A DNA stretch of 64,000 bases from Lepidonotus clava. Taxonomy: Eukaryota > Annelida > Polychaeta > Phyllodocida > Polynoidae. This document shows, piece after piece, positions 47,115-60,429 of this stretch. The stretch spans positions 25,234,458 through 25,298,457 of the forward strand of contig OW387146.1 in the NCBI GenBank assembly GCA_936440205.1. The letters run 5' to 3'. The notes under the pieces were generated by a model. The model was not told where the DNA came from and did no database searches. It saw only the letters and a list, made by a program, of their open reading frames with translations. The position numbers and the translations under genes are program-made. How positions within the stretch are numbered: position 1 is the first letter of the stretch; each line of letters opens with the position of its first letter.

Positions 47115-50100
47115 TAGTCTGGCAGCCAAGCTCAAGAAAGCAGCTTATTTTAGGAGTTCGTTTGCACTGAAAGGTTTATACCTAAAACCATTTTAGGGTT
47201 GTAGAGGGGTCCTTTGCAGACCATTTAAGCCCGGTTGTCACTCTGTAAATGTGTGCATGGCCATGACAACCGCCATTTTGTTTGGCAATCGTGACAGAAA
47301 TTTGACTTGTTTTCAAGATATCTATTCTTATGATAACATGTCAATTTTGCATCAGGCTATTTCATATTGGAGCTTCTAACAGTAATTAGTAAGGGTGATT
47401 CCCAGGTCAAGCAACTTTGACCTTGATAAAGGTCAAGGTCATAAAAATTAAAATTGAGATCTTAAAAACATGAAAAGTAGGTATTGAGGTATTTACTTTC
47501 AAATACACTGTCATGCTTTTCAAATTATGTTTTATTATAAAAGAATATACCTAATTCTTACCCTCTGAATACTCAAAGGAGCAGAAAACTGCTCATATGC
47601 AGCATTTGATGACAACAGTTAGATATTTTGTTATTACAATCACTAATTCTGAATTCATAAAATAATAAGTAAAATGACTTTTATCTTAATTGAAATGCTT
47701 GCTCATATTCATTTTCTTTCTATTAAGTACATAGTTAGGGATCATTATAGTGATTATATAAGTGATGTATTTTGACCTTACCAAGGTTAAGGTCATCTGA
47801 TTTGATGATTCTACATAAATGTGAAAATAATGTTATGGAGAAATCTTTATGCAAAATCTGTCTGCCAAACCCAAATTATACAATATCAAGCATTAAAGCT
47901 TAATTTAAGAGCAGAGATTGGCCTTAACACAAAGTTACTTGTAACAGGTACTAGTGCAAATATCTTGGGGTCAGTGCACAGTTTTCCGTGGTAGCTCAAT
48001 GGGTTAATTTAATGCAGAACAAGAAGGTGGCTTCAAATTTGATGATGTGCCAGAATTGAGATTTAAATATTGTATGTTTATCCTGGATAATGAATTCTCA
48101 TCCCATTCTATTTCAAAAATTTGAATTTGTGTAAATATCACTGGTGAATCACTAGTCCTGCGGGCTATACTATAGCACCTAAATGATTAGGGGAAAACAC
48201 CAGACAAATTATAGAAACTTACTCATACATTAATCCTTTTTATCCTACTCCAGCTCTATCTATGAATGTATATCTTTTGGAATGTATATGCAATTTATGT
48301 CTTCATTTTTGGGGATGGAGGGGAGTGGGGAATTCCTAGAGAAATCAAGCATACTTATGTAGGATCAAAAGGATAGATATTACAAAAGACACCAAGTCCA
48401 TTATGATTAAGCAACTGAATTTACCTAACCTTCAAAGATTCAGTATAATAACACAGGGGTAATAATAACCAAATCATTTTGCTTCTAAGAATGTTTATGG
48501 TTATTTTCACTGTAGTAAAATTAGCAGGACCATTTGATACACTGTTGCATGTAACTACATACCCATGTGAATAGTGCATCCATACATGAAACATATATAT
48601 ATGAAACCCTCCCATTACTGCATGAACCATTCAGAAGCATAACTCAAAGTTCTTCTAGGTTAGTTTTAAAGATATACCCTTATAAATAGAAAGGTATGAA
48701 AAAGGAGCCTTTGCAGTGCAACATAAGAAAGGAAGGTGCAAATGTGACCCCCAATCACTAAATGAGGCATAAGTTAATTATTTGGAGTATATGGGAAAAT
48801 ATAGATGAAAGTTGAAAACCAGAAATTGGGTTTTCCATAGAAATGAGAGTGAAAATAACTTAATTCTACATTTAGGTCACAATATCCAAATAATGAATGA
48901 TTAATTATAAGTGATTGATAGATTACCCTGATGGTTGTTAATAAAGTCTGTTATAATTTCCATTACCATCAAGATAGTTGCAACTGGTATCTATAAATTA
49001 ATAACAAGTATTGAGGCACTTAAAACTTAAAATGTTAAAAATAAAATGGGGATTTTTTCTCAAAAAGCTGTCAGCCATCTGGGCTGATAACTTGATATAT
49101 TATGTGCTCAAAATTGTTAGCCTTGATCAGGAAATGTCAGTCTGGGGCTGATGGGCTGACGCTAATTTCTAACCCTGCTGAAGTGAAATACTTCAAACAT
49201 TCATAAATTTGGTTCTCATACAGTTAGAAACATAATTATATTTCATTATTCTGAAGCTCACAGCATCATTTATTTCAATCTATCAAATGCTCAATCCCAG
49301 TGTCTGCCACTTGCCTCAATATTTGGTAGCAGACTACAAGTAGGTAAGCTAAAGGAACGTATTAGGCCAACATTTTTCCTTTGGTTCTCATTTAATCAAG
49401 AACTTCCAATGAACTACTAGTCTTCAAAGTAAATGAACTGTATTCCTGATTTGAGAAACCTTTTGAATTAAAAATAATTAGAACATAGAATTAAGAAAAG
49501 AATTGATAACAGAATTTTAAAGTGTATATACAGTGAGGACACAACATATTATCTTACGTCTAATAACCAGAATAATGAAAGCAGTATGAGCAGTACTGAT
49601 ATCTCCAGGAGATGTAGGAGGCTAACAACCTTGACATTACAAAAGAGAGGTGGGGGGGAACCCTATATGGATTTGCAATCGTTCTAATATAAATGTATTA
49701 GAACAGTAGCAGGTCCAGGGGGACCCACCCACCGCTTTATCAACCATTTATCTGTAATCAACAATTATACAGTTGTAGTATAACTATCTGAAGTTCATTC
49801 AGTACCAAGCATGTAATGTTGAATGGCCTTCATACATAAAATGCATCTTTACAGCAAACTATTTATGCTTATGGTATTCCCTTGAAAGTCTTAAGGTGTC
49901 CCCAGAAATTACTTTTGAATGCAACTTAGTCAGTTAGCTACCAAGACAAAGAGATTTTTATCAATTTTCACAAATTGTTATGAGAAACATAATATTTAGG
50001 CTATCAAATCAAATGACCTTGACCTTTTTAGGGTCAAACTTCACCACTCATACAACTATTATAATGATCCCTAGCAATGAACACAATAGAAAGGAAATGA

Positions 50101-50680
50101 AGGATGGGCTAGTATCTCATTTAAGAAAAAAATCATTTTACTCATAATTTTGGGAATTCAGAATATTATGACTGCTATCACAAAATAACTAACTTTTGCC
50201 ACTGAATTCTATATTTAAGCAGTTTTCTGCTTCTCTGAGTATTCATAGGGTAAGATTTAGATATATTCTTTTATATTAAAACATAATTTGAAACACATGA
50301 TGGTTTATTTGAAAGTAAATACCTCATTTTTCATGTTTTTAAGATTTCAACGTCAATTTTGATGACCTTGACCTTTATCAAGGTCAAAGTTGCTTGACCT
50401 GGGAATCACCCTTACTAATTACAGTTAGCAGCTCCAATATAAAATAGCCTGATGCAAAATTGACATGTTTATCATAAGAATAAATATCTTGAAAACAAGT
50501 CAAATTTCTGTCACGATTGCCAAACAAAATGGCGGTTGTCACGGCCATGCACACCTTTGCAGAGTGACAACCGGGCTTAAATGGTCCACATAGGACCCCT
50601 CTACAACCCTAAAATGGTTTTAGGTATAAACCTTTCGGTGCAAACGAAAGTTAAAATTTCATGCCTTGGCTGCCAGACTA
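47115..50680. mobile_element. Long-terminal-inverted-repeat DNA element, non-coding
   Basis: About 3.57 kb. The two ends (47115-47845 and 49985-50680) are inverted copies of about 0.7 kb at roughly 80-85% identity, beginning TAGTCTGGCAGCCAAG. ATA flanks both sides, a possible 3-bp target duplication. The arms hold AGGTCA repeats, including TCAAGGTCA at 47433, and AAAATGGCGGTTGTCA. The middle 2 kb is AT-rich with no open frame of note. I cannot assign a superfamily. It is a non-autonomous element and depended on enzymes made elsewhere. Confidence 0.82.
47983..48055 (+). mobile_element. tRNA-like SINE fragment inside the long-TIR element
   Basis: GTGGTAGCTCAATGGGTTAA (A-box-like) and GGTGGCTTCAAATTTGATG (B-box-like) at tRNA spacing. 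Worn, no clear tail or target duplication. Confidence 0.45.
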
Positions 50681-50827
50681 ATAGCAGAACACCAACATAA
50701 TGTCGCTCTTTTACCAGTAGGTCTTTCCCTCAATGTAAACACATGTGCCTTCATATAATTCATAACCAGCTATTTTCTCAAGTTCTACGCATGGTATTAC
50801 TATGATATAATAACGTTAATATGAATA

Positions 50828-50861
50828 TGACGTCAGATATGACGTCACTAGTCTGACGTCA
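50828..50861. promoter_or_regulatory. Three perfect CRE palindromes
   Basis: TGACGTCA at 50828-50835, 50840-50847 and 50854-50861. On the plus strand they precede ATGATGGCTTCACTTCG (50898) and a donor-like CCT/GTAAGC at 50931, so a small plus-strand first exon is conceivable. On the minus strand they overlap the end of the candidate terminal exon 50848-50928. Confidence 0.5.
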
Positions 50862-50928
50862 TGTTGCGCGTTCTCTGACGAGTGCGGGAACGTTTTAATG
50901 ATGGCTTCACTTCGACCTCCATCATCTC
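50848..50928 (-). CDS. Candidate terminal exon of the receptor
   Basis: 81 nt from the acceptor GCTTACAG to a TAG, in the phase required by the preceding exon: EMMEVEVKPSLKRSRTRQRT then RNMTSD. It is short and unrecognised, and the same bases carry CRE palindromes and a possible plus-strand exon, so it is tentative. Confidence 0.33.
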   Translation of the reverse strand, partial: EMMEVEVKPSLKRSRTRQRTRNMTSD

Positions 50929-53900
50929 CTGTAAGCAATAAACAAATTCTTTATTTTTACAGAACACATGTAATTTAAATGAAAGGTGTGTTTTCCTTTA
51001 ACGTACATGGTGTAATGGTAGAAAGTGACAAGTGAATATAATGAATTCTGAAACGTTTTTCCATTATAATTTTTGAACACGAATAAGTGAACGTTCTAAT
51101 GAAAGCATTAAGACTGGGGAAAGATATTCATTTGCCTTTATCATGGGTAACTAACATGCATCCTTTTCTTAAATTGAGCAACATTAGTCAGAAAACCTCA
51201 CAATAGCATCAGCTTTTGGACATAGCGAATAATAATACACAAAACACACAAACAAGATTAATTATAATAAGTGGAGCTAAGCTCATCTTCATCACAGCTG
51301 TACAATACCCATAACCCTTTAAATCCAATTTTGCCATGGCCATAGGCCTATGTGATTAGTAACTGTTTCCCCAATATGGCCTTATTTCCATAATTTCAAA
51401 TAATCTTCAAGTGAGAGCATGTTGGGTAATAGGTAACCCACTAGGGCATCCTATATACCAAAAGAAAGCTCATGTTATTGTCATATCACCCAACGGAACG
51501 AATCGAACCTATAAACATTAAATGTTTATAGACATAACTGACATGTCTACAAATTTTGTAGACATATGTCAGTTATGTCAGATTTTCCGGTATCAATGGA
51601 AATGTTTGGAAACTCTAGGGAAAATAAGTCACAATTATCCCATCAAGTCCCTGCATAATTCGAACCCACAACATAGGTGTTTGGAGGGGGTTGCTAACCC
51701 GTACACTATGAAGCCACACAGAGGATGAGAGAGGAACTAAATAATGGTACCATGACCTAATTTGCTGGTTCCCACAGGTCTTTTGAAAAGCGGTGTAACA
51801 AATCAGCAGTGAAATGGACTGGCTTGTAACAGTCTATTTCGCTGGTTCTTGGTATGGCCTGAAGTGAGTTCAGTGTATAGGCTGTTAAGGCCATGATCCA
51901 CTTTGTGATTTTGGGCCGATTTTGAACCGATTTTGAAAATCGTTTTTTTAAATAATCATTTTTTTTTAATACAACATACACTTTTCCAAAGAGTTTAGAA
52001 TAATACATATCAGAAAAATTGTATTTTCATCAGGAAAATTGATTCCAAATAATTATGTGAAAAATGCATGAGAAGAAAATCAGTCGGCCCAAAATCGCAA
52101 CGGTGATCATGGGCTTAACATATGAAAGGACATCATTTTAGAAGTAGTGGGGTAATAGCTGTGGTCTAGAGGGGATAAAAGTACCTTTAAGCCTTGTTTC
52201 CACCAACCGATTTCACCAACAATTTTTCAGTAATTTATTACTTTTAACTCGTATTATTACGAAAGATTATATATCTTACATACCATTTGAAAGAGAATTA
52301 AAAATCTGTTCTAACGGTATATAGCATGTTCGTGATTAACTAATATTCCCATTGCCGATTTTTGAAATCGGTAGTAAAATCGGCTGATGGAAACATGGCT
52401 ATAAGGAGCTTTTACACTATGCGATATGAGCTGCGATATGACAATGTCGCAGTGAAGTCGCACATATAAGAGGTAAAATTCCTGGTTATACATGAGTAAA
52501 ATACTCAAAATAGTCGATTTCAAACATTTATATCATAAAGGTGTGTGAATTTTCTGTGAAATCCTCATGTCATGTTCATATCGCACCTCAAGTCGCATAG
52601 GTGTAAAAGGGCCTTTACTCACCGTTTGTTCGTGGACGGCCGGGGAGGCGGCAGGGGCGTAGGCTGCAGCCCTGGCTGGGGCAGGGCGGGCCTTGGGTAG
52701 GAGGAGCTGCTGCTGACGGGTAGGGGGCACATAGACCTGTAGACAGATAGAAACAAGGCTGTAACTGGGGGGAATCAGGGGAGTCACCTTAAATGTACTG
52801 AACAATGGTAATTGCGTTGATGAAATGGCATAATACAGTTTACATAATACAAAAATGATAACGAAATGGCATAATGCAGTTCATTCAGTTTGCAAAAAAA
52901 CTCACTTATACAGATATAAAAATCTCAAAGGAAGTTATTGATCCAACATTATATATATATATTTCCACTTACTGGTTTTGATGCCTCCAGTTTTTTCCTG
53001 CGTCGCTTCTCCCTCCGAGCCTAGAATAAATTCAGTGCATGAGAATCAGTGCTAAATACACACACACAAATAAAATGCTGTCATTGTTATAAACCAGGGA
53101 CGAGTTCATTTCACTTGCGGTTTACATCTTTTTCATTTTAAACTATATTTTTACTTTAAATGAAATCCTGAAACAAATAACTAACCGCAGCTGACATGTT
53201 TTGGGTTGTAAGAACGTAACATCTTTTTAACACAAGAGGCTTCGTCAAACTAACAAAAAAGCACTTTCAGGGACAAAATCCCTTCAGGATTCAAACTCAC
53301 AACATAGGGGTTTAGAGGCAGGGCTGCTAACCCCTACATCATGAAGCCATATTATAGAGGAAAAGAGTGAACCTAAATAATGGGGTCATGACCTAATTTG
53401 CTGGTTCCAACAGGTAATTCAAAAAGCAGTTTAACAAATCAGCAACCAAATGGACTGGCTGGTATAAGAGCCTATTTCGCTGGTTCTCGGTATGGCCTGC
53501 AGTAAGTTCAGTGTGTAGACTGCAATATGCGAAAGGAGACCGTTTTAGAAGTAGTATGTAATAATCTGATTGTTACATTATTATTACATTACAACATAAC
53601 ATTATTACATCATGGCGCCAAAGTTTGGCAGTTGCAATTTAACAAGTCACAAGGCCTTCACAGACGAGAGCGTGGCTTTATTACTATAATCACTTACTGC
53701 CCTGGCCTCCTCAGCCTCTGAGATGGGGCCTCTGTTCGCCGACTGCTGGGGCATCAGGTCTATGGTCACCATGGGGGCGGTCCGTGTCTGCTGCACCCAC
53801 TCAGGGTCTCCGTCATGTCGGCCCGCCTGAAGGGAAATAGTAACTGTTAGCATAATTTTTTTATTTTTTTTTTATTGAGCAAAACTATCTCGTTTGACAA

Positions 53901-56900
53901 ACGCTGTTCAGATAGTAGAATATTAATAGAACTTAATAATGAAAGTATACAAATTGATGGGATAATGATGGTAATGATTGTTTTGCAATAGTATATCCTA
54001 TTATTGTTATAGTCTAAAATATAAGTCTAAGTCAAGGAATGAAATATCATTCCGAGACATTCCCATTATATTGGTTCATGTCCAGTTTCCTGATTCGATT
54101 TTAAATAAGTTAATGTCTTGAAGTTGTTGGAAGTTTTCAGAAAGTTTGTCCCAGATAGTACACATTCTATAATATGGACAGTTTAGGATATATTGCTTAT
54201 TAGTAAATGGTCTGATCAATTTTAATTTGCTATCATTGCACAATGATATCTCTCCTCTCTTTGGCTCTATATTGCACAACCTTCTACTGTATACATAGGC
54301 AAGATTCAGTAATTGAATTTTTCTCCGATCCAACAAAGTTTTTAAATTGTATAATCATGACCCTGCATTGCATGTGTTATCCTATGTAATCTGGTCTATC
54401 GTCACCATTGTGACAGCATCCTATAAAATCGAGTCTATGGTCACCATGCATTTTGACAGTTATCATATAAAGTCTAGTATACAGTCACCCTTTTGACACC
54501 TAATTAAGTCAGTCGTACTCAGTGACCGATTTAGAGTGGCGTAAAATTTAGAGTAATGTAAAGTTCTCGGCCCCAGGGGGTAAAAAATAATAATTGAGTA
54601 ATAGGGCCTATAATATATGCGGCCCCTCCTCGCCCCCTTTTAAAAATCCCTAGATCCGCCCCTTATGATGTGAACCATCCTAAAATGAAATAGGATAGGA
54701 GAATGGGTGGATACAATATTCTGGAAAGAGGGTTCGCATACAGGCTAAATGCTGAAATGTCTTGTTTCACTGTGTACCCATGCAACTTTCTATTTGCCAT
54801 GTTTGAGTCTCTACCAAAGGAGAATATTGATTTCATTATTTGGTTTGGATGAATATTTATTGTCAATATTGGTTAGAAATCAGGGGCTGTGCCCCCAAAC
54901 CTCCTTTTTTTTTTTTTCGTTTTTCTATTTTTCAATTTTCTGATAAATTGCCCCATAAACAATGACTGACCTAAAGTCCCATACCCTCTAGATGACTTTT
55001 ATACAGTTGGCCGACGAGCCAGCAGTAAAATATATCATATTGAAATATGTGTGATTCATATGAGTCGGCGCTAAAGTCGGCCTATTCTATTCTTTAAATT
55101 GGCCGATTTTATAGCTGATTAGTTGGCCGACTGTGTAAAAATCGCCTAGTTGGTATTGGGCTTATGACAATTAAGAGGGGATTATCTTCTATCAACAAGT
55201 TGACTACTGAAGTGATCCTACCTAGGGGGCGTGGGGGGAGTCAGGACACCTGTTTCCCCCCACATTGTCACCTCAGTATTAAACCCCTCACCTGTAGATC
55301 TGGACCCTCCCCTTGTTGTTCCTTCTTCAGCCGAATGTACTCTTCGAGACTGTCCTTCTTATTGCCGTACCCTGACTGGACGTCTTCGTTTAGCAGGATG
55401 AAGATGAGGGCCACAAACAAACACTGAAACATACAAACAATCAGATGTATGAAAATAGCAACAATTGACCTGGGGCCATACTTCGTAACTGATTAGGCTA
55501 ATCATGTAAATTTTGATAAGGGTCTCACATCTTGAGATTCTATACTTCATAAAAACTAGCAATGTCATTGCAACATAGTCCATAAGGGGAATTATTAAAT
55601 ATAGATACTTTTTGTCCTATACATAATTACTAATGATAAAACAATAATCCAAATTCACCTGATGACTCCGATTAGTGACAAAGATATGGCCCCTGTAGTG
55701 CAACATACATGCAAACAGTGGCCTGTTTCATAATATCCATCGTAGCTACCACACTTTTGCGATTCCTTACGATGAGCTTACTATGGTTTTAAAAAATGCG
55801 TTTCATAATAGTTGTCGTAAGCTTGTCGTAAGAAACCATAGTAAGAACCATAGTAGTGTAAAGAAACCATAGTAAGCACCTCAAACCATAGTAACGAAAT
55901 CATAGTAGCAGATTTTTCGCTGGTTTTGCATTTTCGGGTACCAGCTACTATGGTTTTTTGTGGCGCGAGATCTCGCGAGATTAGGCGTTCTAAATGGTAT
56001 TAGAGAAGAGTTGCCAGTTTTCATGCATTAACAACTGGAATTTAGATAATGAAACAAAATTTAAAGAAAAAATGATTCTAGGGGGAATGTGGGTTATATC
56101 GCGCATGTGTGTTGTATCGCACACCTCCTTATCAAGTCATATAGATTGCTTAATATAAATTTGATGGTTAAAATTTCAAAAGGATCTTGTGCCATATAGC
56201 CTGCAACACCCCCTGGAATACCTAAACGGGATATATTTATGGAGTATTTGATACGAATACCAGTATGAATATCACTCCATGTTTTTATCATTATGTCCTC
56301 ACGTTTTAGTTAATTTCCAATTTTACTTATTAGCAATAGCAAATTTATGATATTGAAGACACATTATTCCTATAGTTACACGAAAAGTCCAGACAATGCT
56401 GCAATGTACATTTTTTTCCTAGAAATGAAATAAAGGATTCTTTCAATGATAATTAAAGGTAAAATTATAGTTTTAGATGGTGTTGTATCACACATTAGAT
56501 GGTGTTATATCGCGCATGAGACCATCTAGAATTATATATTAATTGTAATTATTGGTTTTCCCTATTTTCTGATTTATATTCATATTTTAAAGTATTTTTT
56601 CAATACAATAGACATCTCTCCGTTTGATAATCCTAAAAAATAATATGACAAATAAAAATTACAAATTTACTTTAAAAATAGGAGAGAGCTTACTATTTTG
56701 TAAAAGTCTGGATCATGGAAATTATGCGTTTTTAGTCAGAATTAGCCTTTCTTTAAATTAATAGTCATAGCAACAAATGTTTTCAAATATTCAATTGGTA
56801 CTTGATTATGGTTTGACATTCCTCACTAATCTCTTTTTCCTAAATTAATTCAGGTAAAAACATTAATTATTTCCATGTTGCTGTGTGAAATTTCGTATAC

Positions 56901-59900
56901 AATAATTTAATACCATTATATCAACAAAGGATATCTAAAATCCACGATACAATGCTTAGATGCGCGATATAACAATATGCCAGGGGTTTCAATGCACATG
57001 GCCATCGTTTTAACTATAAAAATAACAATTTCTATATATAAACAGCTATAAATCAAATGGATCCTTTTTATTTTTTGTATCAAAATGGGCTAATATGATG
57101 CATAATGCATTCATTAAACCAAATCGCCTTTTTAGTATCTGTTTATTTGCCTATGCAGGGAAGGGAGATATCTTTAAGTATATTCTCCTCACATTTATAT
57201 TGTTGTTATATCGTGCATTTTAGTGCACGATATAACCCACATTCCCCCTATTTCACATTTTGGCACATGTATTCAAAGGAATAAGGTGCCTGAACGTAAT
57301 TATTAAAAAGATAATGTATATTTGAAAATACTTTTGTGAAATATTCCTAGATCACTTATTAAAGTTAATTCTTCAGTTTCTCGCACATTTTCGCACATAA
57401 GACCACATTTTATTAGCACAATTTTGCCTCTGAAACATAATTTTTAATAAATCTTCACAAAAATTGCCCTAATGATCCATAATAATGCCCTGTTTGATAT
57501 GAGAGGACTCTGGAATTCATATGATTAATATAGAAAAAATGCATCCTAGATTTTGACCTTGAGGCGCTACTAAGGTTTTAGAAATGCTTATGATGGTTTT
57601 GTGTGTTAAATTGAAAAAACGTGTGAAATGCAAAAAAGAAAGACAGAAAACTAAGTTTTTGTTAAAATATTGCTTTATTTAAAGAATTCATGCGTCTAAG
57701 TAAGTTTTTGAAAAAAATATGAAGAAAACAAATCCTTAAGACGAGGGTTTGGGTCGTCTTAGTAACTATGGTTTGAGGAGCGAAATTTGCTGTCCTTACT
57801 ATCGTTTCGCCTTACGACGAATTTTTATGAAACGCAATTTTTTGCCATTTTTTGCCAAAACAATAGTAAGAACTTTTATGAAACGCAAACCATAGTAAGG
57901 TCCTTATGATGGTTTCTGAAACGATAGTAAATTATTATGAAACAGGCAGCTGATGTATAAAAAAACATAGTAACAATGAATCTGTGGTGAAATATACACT
58001 AAATCAGATTTATAAAACATAACAACAAGTAATCTGTGTTAAAGGTGTCTACCTGTGGCCCCCAGTAAATTGTGTCCCAATCCAGATTCCTCACAGCTGT
58101 TTGTTTTGGTTATGCCAAGGATGTAGGTAAAATGGTTAGGAATGGTTGGCTCATTCCATCCTCAAATTTACAACAATATATGCGGGCTTTACCTCCTCTA
58201 TTGCATCAGTTTTCCAATAACCTTGACAATTTTGGAGTTATAGTACTAAACGGGTGCCTTCTTCATCCTTACCTGTGCAATGTTAGTTATAAGGAAGGCG
58301 ACTCCCACATTCAGACCGATCATCGTCAGGTTAAGGCTGACGATTAACAGGAACACCAATAGGGCCCGCAGGTAGCGCCTAATGATGAGAACAAAGGTTG
58401 TGCCTATAGTCAATTGCCTGTCCTAGGGGTATTCAAATGGGAAGTGATTATATATTTTAACATTTAAAAATTTCATTAAAAATCGTGCCATACCAGTTAT
58501 TTGCTGACGTCCAGAATATTTATACACATTATTATATAAGGGTAGACCCTTAAAATCGACAGGGTGACAGAGGCATTTCTTAAATTCGACAGGGGACATA
58601 GCAATTCACTAACGACAGCGTTATGGGGCATAGGCATTTCTTCAATTCGACATGGCCCCAATCTACACCCCCACATATTTCCCCATTCATCTTTGCATTG
58701 ATGTACTTGAAGTTTCAAGCCCTGCTTTCTCTAAACAGTATGTTATTGTTGGATATTTTTTATAAGTGTTCATTTCTAGACCTTTTTATTATGACAATAT
58801 GCGTAATCTTCCAAGATGTTTGATCAAATAACGTAATAGATGGCCATACAAATTCCAAAGTGTATAATTATTGACAGTGCTACTGTCAAACCAACATAAC
58901 TCTAATTTGGTACCTGCTTGGAAGATCATATGTATGTGAAAGTGGTTTAGATAAAAAAAAGTTTAATAAAGACAGCATTTTTACTTCAATATATCCACAT
59001 TTAATATTGAATATACCATCACTGCCAATTACAATGAAGGTGATTAGTTTCCGTCAAATATCAAAGTAAACAGAATATTATACAGTATTTCCAGTATTGA
59101 AATATTTTTTACCCATATCATGCAAAATTGTGACACAAAATATATCATTGTAACATAAAACTAATCAAGTTAAGAAGGCGTTCAGGGAGATACATACTTG
59201 CGTGTGGCGTAGTCTGGCACCTCCCCATCCAGCCGTACCTTTAACATGGGGGAGTTCATGTTGTAGGTCACCAGGAGAAACACCAGGGCCACCTGCAGGG
59301 GAACAGAGACAACTAGTATATTTGCCATGCTTAATAATATTATAAGAAGGCCCACTGGGGGCATCCGAGGGTCGAAGGCCGACACGCTGGTCAGCATTCG
59401 GCCCAAGGGCAAAGCCCGCGGGCTGTATGCTGACCAGAGGGTCGTCCAAAGACCCAATGACGGCCCCTTATAGGGTCTTTTATATTTCTATCACCCAAAC
59501 AAGATTCCAAAATTCGTAAAAATACTGAAAACAAAGAGTGGTATGTACAGCCTAATTATACACACTGGCCTCTGTACACATCGCTCGCCAGCTATGCAGG
59601 TGATAAAGCACCATACCCTCTAGGCGACTTTCGGTCGATTTCTATTATCACCTTTCAGTACACCATTTTGAAATATGTATGGTTGTTGATCTGATGCAGT
59701 GCTAACATCGGCTGTTTATTAGGGTAGAATCGACGAATGTGTGTGTTGTTCCATAAGCTGACTATGTAAAAAGTCCACAAGTTAAATGGTTTTCCTTGTA
59801 ATGTTATATTGCTATATTTGTTAAATCTCATAAGGGCATTGCCTTGCAAAAAACATGAATTGACCTTTTGGGCCATATTGAGACAATCTAAAATGTAAAC

Positions 59901-60374
59901 TCACCAAGGCTATGACAATCAAAGGGATGAAGAAGGCCAGGTTAGTGTATTCATCTGGGGACAACCAGCAGCTGAAATAAATAAGAACAATAACATTGAT
60001 GAAACTTACAAAACAAGAAAAAACACACATCAGACTATGTACATGATAGACTCAGGATACACTCTTATCATGAACCTACACAGTGAACCCTGCCATAGAA
60101 ACCTTGTTCCTAGCCATTTAAGCCTAGGTCCATAGTCCTGAGCCCATATCTGCCAATTGTGGTTCAAGTAGCAGTGCCTCCACCCAGAGGGAACTGTGGT
60201 AAGTGATTGCCATGGACTACCTGGCAACTTCATTCAAGCCCATGCAAACATACCCAAAGCAGGGAAATATGAATTAAAAATTCAGATTAAATATCTATTT
60301 ATCAAGGAAGGAAAATTAGTAGATATCAGCATATAAGCTGAGTACTAACACACCCTGCCCCTCCATCCTGGATC

Positions 60375-60429
<55 letters not shown>

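Noticed and set aside
59165-59457. Overlapping minus frames of 91-94 codons as a separate gene
   Set aside because: Their right half is the GC-rich foldback repeat at 59332-59478. The left half is the receptor exon 59198-59292.
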